From: Mycobacterium sp. 852002-50816_SCH5313054-b
Lineage (GTDB): Bacteria > Actinomycetota > Actinomycetes > Mycobacteriales > Mycobacteriaceae
Length of the DNA: 64,000 nt
NCBI RefSeq assembly: GCF_001667185.1
Contig: NZ_LZIC01000037.1
Span: forward strand, 1-64,000
Reading direction: 5' to 3'
Shown: positions 12,093-22,871 of the stretch, one piece after another
How the letters are laid out: the number at the start of each line of letters is the position of its first letter
Numbering within the stretch: the stretch's first letter is position 1
Program-made: the position numbers and the translations under genes
The notes under the pieces: generated by a model
What the model saw: only the letters and a program-made list of their open reading frames with translations
What the model was told of the DNA's origin: nothing
The model's database searches: none

Positions 12093-13283
12093 ATGTCCAA
12101 CAAGGTTTACGTCGTCGGCGTCGGCATGACGAAATTCGAGAAGCCGGGCCGCCGCGAGGGCTGGGACTACCCGGACATGGCGAGGGAGTCGGGCACCAAC
12201 GCGCTGACCGACGCCGGCATCGACTACCGCGAGGTGCAGCAGGGCTACGTCGGGTACGTCGCCGGCGACTCGACCTCCGGGCAGCGGGCGCTCTACGAGC
12301 TGGGCATGACCGGCATTCCGATCGTCAACGTCAACAACAACTGCTCGACCGGCTCCACGGCGCTGTTCCTGGCCGCGCAGGCCGTGCGCGGCGGGATCGT
12401 CGACTGCGCCATCGCGCTCGGCTTCGAGAAGATGCAGCCCGGCGCGCTGAGCGGCGGCGCCCAGGACCGCGAGTCGCCGATGGGCAAGCACGTCAAGGCG
12501 ATGGCCGAGATCGACGAGTTCGCGATGCCCGTCGCGCCGTGGATGTTCGGGGCCGCCGGCCGCGAGCACATGCGGCAATACGGCACCACCGCAGAGCATT
12601 TCGCCAAGATCGGCTACAAGAACCACAAGCACTCCACCAACAACCCGTTCGCGCAGTTCCAGGAGTCCTACACGCTCGACGACATCCTGGCGTCGCGGAT
12701 GATCTCCGACCCGCTGACCAAGCTGCAGTGCTCGCCCACGTCGGACGGGTCCGGCGCGGCGATCGTGGTTTCGGAGGGCTTCGTCGACAAACACGGCCTG
12801 GCCGGCCGAGCCGTGGAGATCGTCGGCCAGGCGATGACCACCGACTTCGCCTCGACGTTCGACGGCAGCGCCAAGAACCTCATCGGCCACGACATGAATG
12901 TCCAAGCGGCCCAACAGGTTTACGATCAGTCCGGGCTGGGTCCCGAGGACTTCCAGGTGATCGAGCTGCACGACTGCTTCTCGGCCAACGAGCTGCTGCT
13001 GTACGAGGCCCTCGGCCTGTGCGGCCCGGGCGAGGCGGCGAAGCTGATCGACAACGGCGACACCACCTACGGCGGGCGCTGGGTGGTCAACCCGTCCGGC
13101 GGGCTGATCTCCAAGGGCCACCCGCTCGGCGCGACCGGGCTGGCGCAGTGCGCCGAGCTGACCTGGCAGCTGCGCGGGACCGCCGAGGCGCGCCAGGTCG
13201 ACAACGTGACCGCGGCGCTGCAGCACAACATCGGGCTGGGCGGCGCGGCCGTCGTCACCGCCTACCAGCGCGCCGAACGCTAA
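12093..13283 (+). CDS. ltp1: Lipid-transfer protein / thiolase-like Ltp1
   Basis: This 396-residue SCP-x-type thiolase-superfamily protein corresponds to Rv2790c. Thiolase landmarks are the nucleophile region [24 protein letters not shown] and [11 protein letters not shown]. Such proteins carry out thiolytic or retro-aldol cleavage in acyl-CoA or sterol side-chain degradation, but lack an SCP2 domain here. The ATG at 12093 follows a GGAAGG ribosome site and begins [19 protein letters not shown]; an in-frame GTG at 12057 lacks conservation. fadE21 follows after only seven bases, indicating an operon. Confidence 0.93.
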   Translation: MSNKVYVVGVGMTKFEKPGRREGWDYPDMARESGTNALTDAGIDYREVQQGYVGYVAGDSTSGQRALYELGMTGIPIVNVNNNCSTGSTALFLAAQAVRGGIVDCAIALGFEKMQPGALSGGAQDRESPMGKHVKAMAEIDEFAMPVAPWMFGAAGREHMRQYGTTAEHFAKIGYKNHKHSTNNPFAQFQESYTLDDILASRMISDPLTKLQCSPTSDGSGAAIVVSEGFVDKHGLAGRAVEIVGQAMTTDFASTFDGSAKNLIGHDMNVQAAQQVYDQSGLGPEDFQVIELHDCFSANELLLYEALGLCGPGEAAKLIDNGDTTYGGRWVVNPSGGLISKGHPLGATGLAQCAELTWQLRGTAEARQVDNVTAALQHNIGLGGAAVVTAYQRAER

Positions 13284-13290
13284 GGGCGCG

Positions 13291-14544
13291 ATGTTCGAAT
13301 GGTCAGAGACGGACCTGATGGTCCGGGACGCCGTTCGTCAGTTCATCGACAAGGAGATCCGCCCGCATCTCGATGAGCTGGAAACCGGTGCGCTGTCGCC
13401 CTATCCGATCGCCCGCAAGCTGTTCAGCCAGTTCGGCCTCGACGCGCTGGCCGCCGAGTCGGTCAAGACGATGCTGGAACGCGAGCGCGCCAAGCAGGCG
13501 GGGCAGGCGCGCGACGAAAAGCCGGATGGCGCAGGCGGTCTGGGGATGGGCGCCCAGGCGTCGATGATGGCGGTGCTGGTGTCCGAACTCTCCCGTGTCA
13601 GCATCGGATTGCTGAGCACCGCCTCGGTCAGCATCGGGCTGGGCGCGGCGACCATCATGAGCCGCGGCACGCTGGCCCAGAAGGAACGCTGGCTGCCCGA
13701 CCTGATGACACTGAAGAAGATCGCGGCGTGGGCGATCACCGAACCCGACTCCGGCTCGGACGCGTTCGGCGGCATGAAGACCACAGTCCGGCGCACCGGC
13801 GACGGAGACGGGGCCTACATCCTCAACGGCCAGAAGACGTTCATCACCAACGGGCCCTGCGCCGATGTGCTGGTGGTCTACGCAAAACTCGACGAGGGGG
13901 ATGCGACCGTCGATCGGCGCAACCGGCCGGTGCTGATCTTCGTGCTGGACGCGGGCATGCCGGGCCTCACGCAGGGCAAGCCGTTCAAGAAGATGGGCAT
14001 GATGTCCTCGCCGACAGGCGAATTGTTCTTCGACAACGTGCGGCTCACTCCCGACCGCCTGCTGGGCGAGAACCGGCACTCCGACGGCGACGGCCGCGAC
14101 AGCGCCCGCGACAATTTCGCCGCGGAACGCATCGGGATCGCGATGATGGCGCTGGGCATCATCAACGAATGCCACCGGCTGTGCGTGGATTACGCCAAGA
14201 CCCGGACACTGTGGGGCAAGAACATCGGGCAGTTCCAGCTGATCCAGCTCAAGCTGGCGAAGATGGAAATCGCGCGAATGAACGTGCAGAACATGGTGTT
14301 TCAGACGATCGAGCGGCAGCAGGCGGGGAAACCGCTGACGCTGGCCGAAGCGTCGGCGATCAAGCTGTACTCCTCGGAGGCGGCCACCGACGTCGCGATG
14401 GACGCCGTGCAGCTGTTCGGCGGCAACGGCTACATGGCCGAGTACCGCGTGGAGCAGCTGGCCCGCGACGCGAAGTCGCTGATGATCTACGCCGGCAGCA
14501 ACGAGGTTCAGGTCACCCACATCGCCAAGGGCCTGTTGAGTTAG
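13291..14544 (+). CDS. fadE21: Acyl-CoA dehydrogenase FadE21
   Basis: This 417-residue FAD-dependent acyl-CoA dehydrogenase, orthologous in position and sequence to Rv2789c, would introduce the alpha-beta double bond in beta-oxidation. Visible features include AWAITEPDSGSDAFGG (FAD and substrate-loop region), the FITNGPCADVLVVYAK strand, the helical C-terminal domain from about residue 270, and QLFGGNGYMAEYRVEQLARD near residue 375. It is co-transcribed with ltp1. Its stop interlocks with that of the convergent sirR gene (14541-14544). Chain-length specificity cannot be read from the sequence. Confidence 0.93.
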   Translation: MFEWSETDLMVRDAVRQFIDKEIRPHLDELETGALSPYPIARKLFSQFGLDALAAESVKTMLERERAKQAGQARDEKPDGAGGLGMGAQASMMAVLVSELSRVSIGLLSTASVSIGLGAATIMSRGTLAQKERWLPDLMTLKKIAAWAITEPDSGSDAFGGMKTTVRRTGDGDGAYILNGQKTFITNGPCADVLVVYAKLDEGDATVDRRNRPVLIFVLDAGMPGLTQGKPFKKMGMMSSPTGELFFDNVRLTPDRLLGENRHSDGDGRDSARDNFAAERIGIAMMALGIINECHRLCVDYAKTRTLWGKNIGQFQLIQLKLAKMEIARMNVQNMVFQTIERQQAGKPLTLAEASAIKLYSSEAATDVAMDAVQLFGGNGYMAEYRVEQLARDAKSLMIYAGSNEVQVTHIAKGLLS

Positions 14545-15245
14545 CCCACCACCCAGATCGCCCGGGCGGCGGGGCTGCCCAGGTCGACGGTGCACTCGGC
14601 GCCGTCGGCGGCTTCGATCGCGACGGAGATCATGCCGGCGAATTCGCGGCGGGTCAGCACGCGCAGCCGCGAGTCCAGGTGGATGCCGACGTCGGTGAAG
14701 TAGCGCAGCATCTCCGGATCGGAATCGGAAATGCGGGCGACCGTCCCGCTGTCCCCGTCGACGCACGCCCACAGCTGGCGGGCCGGCGGCGTGGGCACCT
14801 GCCCGTCGGAGGCGGGGATCGGGTCGCCGTGCGGGTCGCGCTGGGGATAGCCCAGCTTGGCGTCGATGCGGGCGACCAGGCGATCCGACACCGCGTGCTC
14901 TAACACCTCCGCCTCGTCGTGCACCTCGTCCCAGCCGTAGCCGAGCTCGTTGACCAGGAAAGTCTCCAGCAACCGGTGGCGGCGCACCACCTCGAGCGCC
15001 GCCCGGCGCCCGGCCTCGGTCAGCGTCACCGCGCCGTACTTCTCGTGGTCGACCAGGCCCTGCTCGGCGAGCTTGCGGATCGACTCCGAGGCGGTGCTGG
15101 CCGACACCCCGATCCGGTCGGCCAGCATTTTGGTGCTGACCTTCGCGGGGCCGGAGTCCGTGGACCATTCCTGGGCATTCCAGATGACCTTCAGGTAGTC
15201 CTGGCCGACCGCGGTGAGACCGCCAGGCTCATCGTCAGCCCTCAC
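14541..15245 (-). CDS. sirR: DtxR/MntR-family metal-dependent repressor SirR
   Basis: This 234-residue repressor (Rv2788-like, also described as MntR in mycobacteria) probably controls manganese or iron uptake genes. An N-terminal winged helix contains VSTKMLADRIGVSASTASES. The dimerisation/metal domain carries RRHRLLETFLVNELG and HDEAEVLEHAVSD, holding the His/Glu ligands. A C-terminal SH3/FeoA-like domain starts near residue 155. The GTG at 15245 (then RADDEPGG) is the chosen start because upstream in-frame sequence runs antisense through ribF. A 93-base intergenic region separates it from divergent ribF. Confidence 0.93.
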   Translation of the reverse strand: MRADDEPGGLTAVGQDYLKVIWNAQEWSTDSGPAKVSTKMLADRIGVSASTASESIRKLAEQGLVDHEKYGAVTLTEAGRRAALEVVRRHRLLETFLVNELGYGWDEVHDEAEVLEHAVSDRLVARIDAKLGYPQRDPHGDPIPASDGQVPTPPARQLWACVDGDSGTVARISDSDPEMLRYFTDVGIHLDSRLRVLTRREFAGMISVAIEAADGAECTVDLGSPAARAIWVVG

Positions 15246-15338
15246 AAGCAGAAAGTTTAGGCAACCCACACCTGATTCGGCGTGTCGCGCTCCGATCTGG
15301 CGCGCCAAGCCCCGGTGCGGCGCCGTAGGCTTGCGGTC

Positions 15339-16313
15339 GTGCAGCGGTGGCGCGGCCAAGACGAGATTCCCACGGACTGGGGCAGATGCGTGGTCACCAT
15401 CGGGGTGTTCGATGGTGTCCATCGCGGCCACGCCGAGCTGATCGCGCACGCGGTCAAGGCCGCCCGCGCCCGCAATGTGCCGACCGTGCTGATGACGTTC
15501 GACCCGCATCCGATGGAAGTCGTCTATCCCGGCAGCCACCCCGCGCAGCTCACGACGCTGACCCGGCGCGCCGAGCTCGTCGAGGAGCTGGGCATCGACG
15601 TCTTCCTGGTGATGCCGTTCACGAGCGACTTCATGAAGCTCACCCCGGAGCGCTACGTCCACGAGCTGCTGGTGGAGAACCTGCACGTGGTGGAGGTCGT
15701 GGTGGGGGAGAACTTCACCTTCGGCAAGAAGGCGGCCGGCAACGTCGAGACTTTGCGCCGCGCCGGCGACCGGTTCGGATTCGCGGTGGAGTCGATGTCG
15801 CTGCTTTCCGAGCACCACAGCAACGAGACGGTGACGTTCTCGTCCACCTACATCCGCTCCTGCGTGGACGCCGGCGACATGGTGGCGGCCACCGAGGCCC
15901 TGGGCCGCCCGCACCGCGTCGAGGGCGTCGTCGTCCGGGGCGAGGGGCGGGGCATGGAGCTGGGTTTTCCCACCGCCAACGTGGCGCCGCCGATGTATTC
16001 GGCCATCCCCGCCGACGGCGTGTACGCGGCGTGGTTCACGGTGCTCGGGCACGGACCGGCGGCCGGCACCGTCGTCCCGGGGGAGCGCTACCAGGCCGCG
16101 GTGTCCGTCGGCACCAACCCCACCTTCTCGGGGCGCACCCGCACCGTCGAGGCCTTCGTCCTGGACACCAGCGCCGACCTGTACGGACAGCACGTGGCGC
16201 TGGACTTCGTCGCGCGCATCCGCGGACAGCGCAAGTTCGACACGATCAAGGGCCTCGTCGCCGCGATGGGTGACGACACCGACCGGGCCCGCGCCCTGCT
16301 GTCCGCGGGTTGA
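15339..16313 (+). CDS. ribF: Bifunctional riboflavin kinase / FAD synthetase
   Basis: RibF (324 residues) phosphorylates riboflavin to FMN and adenylates FMN to FAD. The N-terminal nucleotidyltransferase domain has GVFDGVHRGHAELI (HxGH type) and the TFSSTYIRS segment. The C-terminal kinase domain has GRGMELGFPTANVAP with the PTAN metal/ATP motif and an NPTFSGRTRTVE stretch. A GTG at 15339 (then QRWRGQDEIP) matches the mycobacterial N-terminus. An alternative upstream GTG at 15282 is not conserved. It is divergent from sirR and followed by rpsO. Confidence 0.96.
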   Translation: MQRWRGQDEIPTDWGRCVVTIGVFDGVHRGHAELIAHAVKAARARNVPTVLMTFDPHPMEVVYPGSHPAQLTTLTRRAELVEELGIDVFLVMPFTSDFMKLTPERYVHELLVENLHVVEVVVGENFTFGKKAAGNVETLRRAGDRFGFAVESMSLLSEHHSNETVTFSSTYIRSCVDAGDMVAATEALGRPHRVEGVVVRGEGRGMELGFPTANVAPPMYSAIPADGVYAAWFTVLGHGPAAGTVVPGERYQAAVSVGTNPTFSGRTRTVEAFVLDTSADLYGQHVALDFVARIRGQRKFDTIKGLVAAMGDDTDRARALLSAG

Positions 16314-16341
16314 CGATTCGGAGCCGGCGTCAAACCGCTGC

Positions 16342-16347
16342 TAAACT
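16342..16347 (+). promoter_or_regulatory. Possible -10 element for rpsO
   Basis: TAAACT fits the TANNNT pattern of mycobacterial sigma-A -10 elements and lies 84 bases before the rpsO start. TTCGGA at 16317-16322 is a poor -35 candidate with 19-base spacing. The call rests on the -10 match only. Confidence 0.35.
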
Positions 16348-16430
16348 GCCGGACGACATCGGCGCGTGCTGCGGTTCGCGGTGGCCGCGCTCTGAATCCA
16401 CATCGCGGACCGATTGATGGAGATAGTTTC

Positions 16431-16700
16431 GTGGCGCTTACTGCCGAGCAGAAAAAAGAAATCCTGGGCTCCTACGGCCTGCACGACACCGACACCGGTT
16501 CCCCGGAGGCCCAGGTCGCCCTGCTGACCAGGCGGATCGCCGACCTGACCGAGCACCTCAAGGTGCACAAGCACGACCACCACTCGCGGCGCGGACTGCT
16601 GCTGCTGGTGGGCCGCCGGCGCCGGCTGCTCAAATACGTGTCCCAGATCGACGTGGCGCGCTACCGCTCGCTCGTCGAGCGGCTGGGCCTGCGTCGCTGA
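16431..16700 (+). CDS. rpsO: 30S ribosomal protein S15
   Basis: S15 (89 residues) binds the central domain of 16S rRNA and is a primary assembly protein. It reads [20 protein letters not shown] and contains the invariant [15 protein letters not shown] and [12 protein letters not shown] segments. GTG start at 16431 with a GGAG ribosome site (GATGGAGATAG). rpsO followed by pnp is a widespread bacterial arrangement. In M. tuberculosis lppU lies between rpsO and pnp; it is not present here. Confidence 0.98.
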   Translation: MALTAEQKKEILGSYGLHDTDTGSPEAQVALLTRRIADLTEHLKVHKHDHHSRRGLLLLVGRRRRLLKYVSQIDVARYRSLVERLGLRR

Positions 16701-16702
16701 CG

Positions 16703-16736
16703 CCTGGCGAATCCCGACGCCCGCTGGCCGGCCAGG
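16703..16736 (+). terminator. Possible stem-loop just after rpsO
   Basis: CCTGGC (16703-16708) can pair with GCCAGG (16731-16736), and the nested CTGGCCGGCCAG (16724-16735) is a perfect 12-base palindrome. No U-tract follows, so intrinsic termination is doubtful. It may instead be a processing or pausing structure between rpsO and pnp. Confidence 0.35.
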
Positions 16737-17021
16737 TTCGCCCGTGTAGAGTGGGAGCGTTCTGGGCCGGTTCGGCCCGAGCGAAACGGTGCGGTTTGCG
16801 CAGATCCGCGCGAGCCGTTCCAGCTCGTCACAAGGGAACAGCCCGGTCTGCATCGGGCGGTCTTCGGTAGTGGCTGCCGGGCTCTCCGGATCTGGGGCAG
16901 GTCGGCCGCTTCGATCGATGGCCGTAGCCGCATTCAGACTTCTTCCTCTAGGGAAGCTCTCGGGTTACTCCGCGTGACGACGCGAAACAGCCGAATACCC
17001 AGAGAGGTCATACGGACACCC
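16737..17021 (+). promoter_or_regulatory. Putative pnp leader with promoter and GC stem-loop
   Basis: About 285 bases separate the rpsO stem-loop from pnp and hold no convincing gene. TAGAGT at 16747-16752 fits a -10 element without a clear -35. A perfect hairpin follows, GGGCCG (16764-16769), loop GTT, CGGCCC (16773-16778). In E. coli the pnp leader forms an RNase III-cleaved duplex through which PNPase represses itself; a similar role here is only inference. A GAGAGG ribosome-site candidate lies about 15 bases before the pnp ATG. Confidence 0.4.
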
Positions 17022-19289
17022 ATGTCTGTAGCTGAAATTGACGAAGGCGTCTTCGAGGCGACCGCCACCATCGACAACGGGAGCTTCGGCACCCGCACCG
17101 TCCGTTTCGAGACCGGCAGGTTGGCCCAGCAGGCCGCCGGAGCCGTCGTCGCGTACCTGGACGACGAAAACATGCTGTTGTCGGCGACCACCGCCAGCAA
17201 GAGCCCCAAGGAGCACTTCGACTTCTTCCCGCTGACGGTCGACGTCGAGGAGCGGATGTACGCCGCCGGGCGCATCCCCGGCTCGTTCTTCCGCCGCGAG
17301 GGACGCCCCTCCACCGACGCGGTCCTGACCTGCCGGCTCATCGACCGCCCGCTGCGGCCGTCGTTCGTCTCCGGCCTGCGCAACGAGATCCAGGTCGTCG
17401 TGACGATCATGAGCCTGGACCCCAACGACCTGTACGACGTGCTGGCGATCAACGCCGCGTCGGCCTCCACCCAGATAAGCGGGCTGCCGTTCTCCGGCCC
17501 CATCGGGGGCGTGCGGGTGGCGCTGATCGACGGCACCTGGGTCGCCTTTCCGACCGTCGAGCAGCTCGAGCGCGCCGTGTTCGACATGGTGGTCGCCGGC
17601 CGCAAGGTCGACGGTGACGTCGCGATCATGATGGTCGAGGCCGAGGCCACCGACAAGGTCATCGAGCTGGTCGAGGGTGGCGCCCAGGCGCCGACGGAAG
17701 CCGTTGTGGCCGAAGGCCTGGAGGCCGCCAAGCCGTTCATCGACGTGCTGTGCACCGCCCAGCAGGAGCTGGCCGACGCGGCCGCCAAGCCGGTCGGTGA
17801 GTACCCGACGTTCCCGGAATACCAGGAAGACGTCTACTACTCGGTGGCCTCGGTGGCCACCGACGAGCTGGCCAAGGCGCTGACCATCGGCGGCAAGGCC
17901 GAGCGCGACGCGCGCACCGACGAGCTGAAAGCCGAAGTGTTGCAGCGGCTCGCCGAGACCTACGAGGGCCGGGAGAAAGAGGTCGGCGCCGCGTTTCGCT
18001 CGCTGACCAAGAAGCTGGTCCGCCAGCGCATCCTGACCGACCACTTCCGCATCGACGGCCGGGGCATCACCGACATCCGCGCGCTGTCGGCGGAGGTCGC
18101 GGTGGTGCCGCGGGCGCACGGCAGCGCGCTGTTCGAGCGCGGCGAAACCCAGATCCTGGGCGTGACCACGCTGGACATGGTCAAGATGGCCCAGCAGATC
18201 GACTCGCTGGGACCGGAAACCTCCAAGCGCTACATGCATCACTACAACTTCCCGCCGTTCTCCACCGGCGAGACCGGCCGGGTGGGCTCGCCCAAGCGGC
18301 GTGAGATCGGGCACGGCGCGCTGGCCGAGCGGGCCTTGATGCCGGTGCTGCCCAGTGTCGAGGAATTCCCGTACGCGATCCGTCAGGTCTCCGAGGCGCT
18401 GAGCTCTAACGGCTCGACCTCGATGGGATCGGTGTGTGCGTCCACGCTGTCGTTGCTGAACGCCGGCGTGCCGCTCAAGGCTCCGGTCGCGGGCATCGCG
18501 ATGGGCCTGGTCTCCGACGATGTCGAGATTGAAGGGGAGGGCCGGCTTGAGCGCCGCTTCGTGACCCTGACCGACATCCTCGGCGCCGAGGACGCGTTCG
18601 GCGACATGGACTTCAAGTGCGCCGGCACCAAGGACATCGTCACCGCGCTGCAGCTGGACACCAAGCTCGACGGCATCCCCTCGCAGGTCCTTGCCGGGGC
18701 TCTCGCCCAGGCCAAGGACGCCCGGCTGACCATCCTCGAGGTCATGGCCGAGGCCATCGACGCGCCCGACGAGATGAGCCCCTACGCGCCGCGGGTCACC
18801 ACCATCAAGGTCCCGGTGGACAAGATCGGTGAGGTCATCGGGCCCAAGGGCAAGGTCATCAACGCCATTACCGAGGAGACCGGCGCGCAGATATCCATCG
18901 AGGACGACGGCACCGTGTTCGTCGGCGCCATCGACGGGCCCTCGGCGCAGGCCGCGATCGACCGGATCAACGCCATCGCCAACCCGCAGCTGCCGACCAT
19001 GGGTGAGCGCTTCCTCGGAACCGTCGTCAAGACAACGGATTTCGGCGCGTTCGTTTCGCTGCTGCCGGGTCGCGACGGGCTGGTGCACATCTCCAAGCTG
19101 GGTCGGGGCAAGCGCATCGCGAAGGTCGAGGACGTGGTGAACGTCGGCGACAAACTGCGGGTGGAGATCGCCGACATCGACAAGCGGGGCAAGATCTCGT
19201 TGGTCCTGGTGGACGAAGAGGATTCAACCGACACGCCGTCCGCCGCGCCCGCCCCTGCCGATGCCGATGCCGCGACGGCAAGCAGCTGA
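17022..19289 (+). CDS. pnp: Polyribonucleotide nucleotidyltransferase (PNPase)
   Basis: PNPase (755 residues; GpsI in M. tuberculosis) degrades RNA phosphorolytically from the 3' end and can synthesise tails. Two RNase PH domains (about 10-240 and 340-565) flank an all-helical linker. They are followed by a KH domain ([20 protein letters not shown] near 607) and an S1 domain ([20 protein letters not shown] near 665). The ATG at 17022 ([12 protein letters not shown]) is the conserved start; an in-frame GTG at 16974 adds 16 non-conserved residues. Its 3' end overlaps pepR by 23 bases. Confidence 0.97.
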   Translation: MSVAEIDEGVFEATATIDNGSFGTRTVRFETGRLAQQAAGAVVAYLDDENMLLSATTASKSPKEHFDFFPLTVDVEERMYAAGRIPGSFFRREGRPSTDAVLTCRLIDRPLRPSFVSGLRNEIQVVVTIMSLDPNDLYDVLAINAASASTQISGLPFSGPIGGVRVALIDGTWVAFPTVEQLERAVFDMVVAGRKVDGDVAIMMVEAEATDKVIELVEGGAQAPTEAVVAEGLEAAKPFIDVLCTAQQELADAAAKPVGEYPTFPEYQEDVYYSVASVATDELAKALTIGGKAERDARTDELKAEVLQRLAETYEGREKEVGAAFRSLTKKLVRQRILTDHFRIDGRGITDIRALSAEVAVVPRAHGSALFERGETQILGVTTLDMVKMAQQIDSLGPETSKRYMHHYNFPPFSTGETGRVGSPKRREIGHGALAERALMPVLPSVEEFPYAIRQVSEALSSNGSTSMGSVCASTLSLLNAGVPLKAPVAGIAMGLVSDDVEIEGEGRLERRFVTLTDILGAEDAFGDMDFKCAGTKDIVTALQLDTKLDGIPSQVLAGALAQAKDARLTILEVMAEAIDAPDEMSPYAPRVTTIKVPVDKIGEVIGPKGKVINAITEETGAQISIEDDGTVFVGAIDGPSAQAAIDRINAIANPQLPTMGERFLGTVVKTTDFGAFVSLLPGRDGLVHISKLGRGKRIAKVEDVVNVGDKLRVEIADIDKRGKISLVLVDEEDSTDTPSAAPAPADADAATASS

Positions 19290-20625
19290 TTCCGCGGCGG
19301 GCCTGCGCCGGGGCGCGCAGATCGCCGCGGTAAACGCCGAGCACAAGGCCGTCCGGCGCACCACGCTGCCGGGCGGCCTGCGGGTGGTCACCGAGCACCT
19401 GCCGGCCGTGCGCTCCGCCTCGGTCGGGGTCTGGGTCGGGGTCGGGTCCCGCGACGAGGGCGCCACCGTGGCCGGGGCCGCGCACTTCCTCGAGCACCTG
19501 CTGTTCAAGTCCACCCCGACCCGCACCGCGGTGGGCATCGCCCAGGCGATGGACGCTGTCGGCGGGGAGCTGAACGCGTTCACCTCCCGGGAGCACACCT
19601 GCTACTACGCCCATGTGCTGGACAGCGACCTGGAGCTGGCCGTCGACCTCGTCGCCGACGTGGTGCTCAACGGTCGCTGCGCCGCCGAGGACGTAGAGCT
19701 GGAACGCGACGTCGTCCTCGAGGAGATCGCCATGCGCGACGACGACCCCGAGGACGCGCTGGGTGACATCTTCCTGTCGGCGCTGTTCGGCGATCATCCG
19801 GTGGGCCGTCCCGTGATCGGCACCGCGCGTTCGGTGTCGGCGATGACGCGGGGCCAGCTGCACTCATTCCATGTGCGGCGCTACACCCCGGAGCGGATGG
19901 TCGTCGCGGTGGCCGGCAATGTCGACCACGACGAGGTCGTCGCCCTGGTGCGCGAGCACTTCGGACCCCACCTGGTCCGCGGCCGGCACCCCGTCGCCCC
20001 GCGCAAGGGCGCCGGGCGGGTCACCGGAAGTCCCGGGCTGACGCTGGTCAACCGGGACGCCGAACAGACCCACCTGTCGTTGGGTGTCCGCACGCCCGGC
20101 CGCAGCTGGGAGCATCGCTGGGCGCTGTCGGTGCTGCACACCGCGCTCGGCGGCGGCCTGAGCTCCCGGCTGTTCCAGGAGGTTCGGGAGCTGCGCGGCC
20201 TGGCCTACTCGGTCTACTCCGCCGTGGACGTCTTCGCCGACAGCGGCGCGCTGTCGGTGTACGCCGCGTGCCTGCCCGAGCGCTTCACCGACGTCATGAG
20301 GGTCACCGGCGCGGTGCTCGACGCGGTGGCCCGCGACGGCATCACCGAGGCGGAATGCCGCATCGCCAAGGGCTCGCTGCGCGGCGGGCTGGTTCTCGGG
20401 CTGGAGGACTCCAGTTCCCGGATGAGCCGCATCGGCCGCAGCGAACTGAACTACGGCCGGCACCGCAGCATCGAGCACACTTTGCAAAAGATCGACGAGG
20501 TGACCGTCGAGGAGGTCAACGCGGTGGCCCGCCGCCTGCTGGGCAAGCGCTATGGGGCGGCCGTTCTGGGGCCGTATGCCTCGAAACGATCGCTGCCCCA
20601 ACAACTTCGGGCGATGGTAAATTAG
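19267..20625 (+). CDS. pepR: M16-family zinc protease PepR
   Basis: This 452-residue mitochondrial-processing-peptidase-like protease corresponds to Rv2782c. The inverted zinc motif HFLEH is followed by the distal glutamate in [20 protein letters not shown]. The C-terminal non-catalytic M16 domain includes [26 protein letters not shown]. The start was set at MPRRQAAD (19267) by analogy to the M. tuberculosis protein; an ATG at 19261 adds two residues. It overlaps pnp and belongs to the rpsO-pnp-pepR block. Substrate unknown; a cytosolic peptide- or protein-processing role is assumed. Confidence 0.93.
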   Translation: MPRRQAADSAAGLRRGAQIAAVNAEHKAVRRTTLPGGLRVVTEHLPAVRSASVGVWVGVGSRDEGATVAGAAHFLEHLLFKSTPTRTAVGIAQAMDAVGGELNAFTSREHTCYYAHVLDSDLELAVDLVADVVLNGRCAAEDVELERDVVLEEIAMRDDDPEDALGDIFLSALFGDHPVGRPVIGTARSVSAMTRGQLHSFHVRRYTPERMVVAVAGNVDHDEVVALVREHFGPHLVRGRHPVAPRKGAGRVTGSPGLTLVNRDAEQTHLSLGVRTPGRSWEHRWALSVLHTALGGGLSSRLFQEVRELRGLAYSVYSAVDVFADSGALSVYAACLPERFTDVMRVTGAVLDAVARDGITEAECRIAKGSLRGGLVLGLEDSSSRMSRIGRSELNYGRHRSIEHTLQKIDEVTVEEVNAVARRLLGKRYGAAVLGPYASKRSLPQQLRAMVN

Positions 20626-20629
20626 CCGG

Positions 20630-21652
20630 ATGGTTCTGGGCTTCTGGGATATCGCGGTGCCCATCGTGGGTGCCCCCATGGCCGGTGGGCCCGGCACCCC
20701 GGCGTTGGCCGCCGCGGTGTCCAACGCCGGCGGGCTCGGTTTCATCCCCGGCGGGTATGTGAGCGCCGAACGGTTCGCCGAAGACATCGCGGCGGCGCGC
20801 GCGATGACGACCGGCCCGTTGGGCGTCAACCTGTTCGTGCCCCAGCCCAGCGTCGCCGACTGGGTGGCGCTGGACTATTACGCCGACGAGCTCGAAGGCA
20901 TCGCCGAGCACTATCAGTGCGAGGTGGGCCGGCCCGAGTTCGGTGACGACGACGACTGGCAGCGCAAGCTCGAGGTGGTCGTCGACGTGCATCCGGAGCT
21001 GGTGTCCTTCACGTTCGGCGTGCCGCCGCCGGACGTGATCCGGCGGCTGAGCGCGCAGGGGCTGTTGGTGATGGTCACGGTGACGTCGGCCTACGAGGCG
21101 GGGATCGCCGTCGCCGCCGGAGCCGACAGCCTGGTGGTCCAGGGGCCCGGCGCCGGCGGGCATCGCGGCACCTTCGCGCCGGACATGGAGCCCGCCACCG
21201 ACTCCCTGCACGACCTGATCGACCGGATCCACCGGACGCACCGCGACGTCCCGATCATCGCGGCGGGCGGGCTGGGCACCGCCGAGGACGTCGCGGGCGT
21301 GCTGCGCCGGGGAGCCGTGGCCGCCCAGGTCGGCACCGCGCTGCTGCTGAGCAACGAGGCGGGCACCAGCCAGGCCCATCGCACCGCGATGAAGAATCAG
21401 CTGTTCGCCAAAACCATCGTCACGCGCGCGTTCTCCGGCCGCTACGGGCGCGGCCTGGAGAACGAATTCATCCGCCTGCTCGACAACGTGGCCCCGTTGG
21501 GTTACCCCGAGGTCAACCAGATGACGCTGCCGATACGGGAGGCCGCGACCGAACGCGAAGACCCCAACGGGATGGCCCTGTGGGCGGGCACGTCCTTCCG
21601 GCAGGCCCGGACGGGCTCGGTGGCCGACATCGTCGCCGGCCTCAGCGACTAG
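20630..21652 (+). CDS. Nitronate monooxygenase-like flavoprotein
   Basis: This 340-residue TIM-barrel FMN protein of the 2-nitropropane dioxygenase/nitronate monooxygenase family matches Rv2781c. Visible features are [23 protein letters not shown], the phosphate-binding [19 protein letters not shown] near 210, and [11 protein letters not shown] near residue 165, where the catalytic histidine is expected. Such enzymes detoxify propionate-3-nitronate and related nitro compounds; some family members are enoyl-ACP reductase-like. It starts four bases after pepR and is likely in the same operon. The convergent ald gene ends seven bases beyond. Confidence 0.92.
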   Translation: MVLGFWDIAVPIVGAPMAGGPGTPALAAAVSNAGGLGFIPGGYVSAERFAEDIAAARAMTTGPLGVNLFVPQPSVADWVALDYYADELEGIAEHYQCEVGRPEFGDDDDWQRKLEVVVDVHPELVSFTFGVPPPDVIRRLSAQGLLVMVTVTSAYEAGIAVAAGADSLVVQGPGAGGHRGTFAPDMEPATDSLHDLIDRIHRTHRDVPIIAAGGLGTAEDVAGVLRRGAVAAQVGTALLLSNEAGTSQAHRTAMKNQLFAKTIVTRAFSGRYGRGLENEFIRLLDNVAPLGYPEVNQMTLPIREAATEREDPNGMALWAGTSFRQARTGSVADIVAGLSD

Positions 21653-21659
21653 GTGTGGT

Positions 21660-22775
21660 TCAGGCCAACACCGATGCCGGGTCCGTGCACGGCAGGCCGA
21701 GGTCGTCGGCCACCTGTTCGGACAGCAGCATCCCGGCGTGCGTCGAAAGCCCTTTGGCCAGAGGGGGATCGGACCGGCACGCCGCCCGCCAGCCCCGGTC
21801 GGCGAGCTTGAGCACGTAGGGCATGGTGGCGTTGGTCAGCGCGACGGTCGACGTCTTCGGCACCGCGCTGGGCATGTTGGCCACGCAGTAGAACAGCGTG
21901 TCGTGCACCGCGAAGGTCGGGTCGTCGTGCGTGGTGGGCCGCGAATCCTCGAAGCAGCCGCCCTGATCGATGGAGATGTCCACCAGCACCGCGCCCGGTT
22001 TCATCTGCGCGACAAGGGGATTCGAGATCAGCCTGGGCGCCTTGTGGCCGGGCACCAGCACCGCTCCGATCACCAGGTCGGCGCGTTTGACGGCGCCCTC
22101 CAGCTCGTACGCCGAGGAATAGCGGGTGCCGACGTGCCCACCGAACTCGGCGTCGAGCAGCCGAAGCTTGCCGATGTTGACGTCGAACACCATGACGCCG
22201 GCGCCCATGCCGCCGGCGACCCGGGCGGCGTTGTACCCGGCCGTGCCGGCCCCGATCACCACGACATCGGCGCCCTTGACGCCGGGCACCCCGCCCATCA
22301 ACACGCCGCGGCCGCCCTGGGTGCGCATCAGGTGATAGCTCCCCACCTGTGCGGCGAGCCGACCGGCGACCTCGCTCATCGGGGCCAGCAACGGCAGCGC
22401 GCCGCCGTCGGTCTGGACGGTCTCGTAGGCGATCGACGTTGTGCCGGAGGCCAAGAGCGCGTCGGTGCAGGCGCGCGAGGCGGCCAGATGCAGGTACGTG
22501 AACAGCACCTGCCCGTCGCGCAACAGGCCGTACTCGTGCGGTATCGGCTCCTTGACCTTGAGCAACAGGTCCGCGTCGGCCCACACCCGCTCGGCGGTGT
22601 CGGCGAGCTGGGCGCCTGCGGCCTTGAATTCCGCATCAGGGATGGCCGAGCCTTCCCCCGCGCCGGCCTGAACCAGCACCTCGTGGCCGTGGCGGGTCAG
22701 TTCGGCGACGCCGGCCGGGGTGATGGCCACCCTGAACTCGTTGGTCTTGGTCTCGGTCGGGACGCCGACTCGCAT
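21660..22775 (-). CDS. ald: L-alanine dehydrogenase
   Basis: Ald (371 residues) interconverts L-alanine with pyruvate and ammonia using NAD. It can also aminate glyoxylate, and is induced by alanine and low oxygen in mycobacteria. Catalytic Lys lies in LLKVKEP (near residue 74) and catalytic His in TYLHLAAS (near 96). The NAD-binding fold has [22 protein letters not shown] near 170-190. The reading frame is intact, unlike the frameshifted ald of M. bovis. In M. tuberculosis the Lrp-type activator aldR is divergent from ald; here a monooxygenase gene occupies that place. Confidence 0.96.
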   Translation of the reverse strand: MRVGVPTETKTNEFRVAITPAGVAELTRHGHEVLVQAGAGEGSAIPDAEFKAAGAQLADTAERVWADADLLLKVKEPIPHEYGLLRDGQVLFTYLHLAASRACTDALLASGTTSIAYETVQTDGGALPLLAPMSEVAGRLAAQVGSYHLMRTQGGRGVLMGGVPGVKGADVVVIGAGTAGYNAARVAGGMGAGVMVFDVNIGKLRLLDAEFGGHVGTRYSSAYELEGAVKRADLVIGAVLVPGHKAPRLISNPLVAQMKPGAVLVDISIDQGGCFEDSRPTTHDDPTFAVHDTLFYCVANMPSAVPKTSTVALTNATMPYVLKLADRGWRAACRSDPPLAKGLSTHAGMLLSEQVADDLGLPCTDPASVLA

Positions 22776-22871
22776 GGCTCCAGTGTGCCTCAGGGAGCCA
22801 CGGCCGCACCTATTTAAGGGCCGTTCCAGGCCTTATGATCGGCGGATGGACGACCAGCAGGGTAGCCGGCG

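Noticed and set aside
15246..15338. Possible MntR/DtxR-type box (TTTAGGCAACCC) in the sirR-ribF gap
   Set aside because: Only one half-site-like stretch is visible, not a convincing palindrome, and the exact mycobacterial MntR consensus could not be matched by eye.
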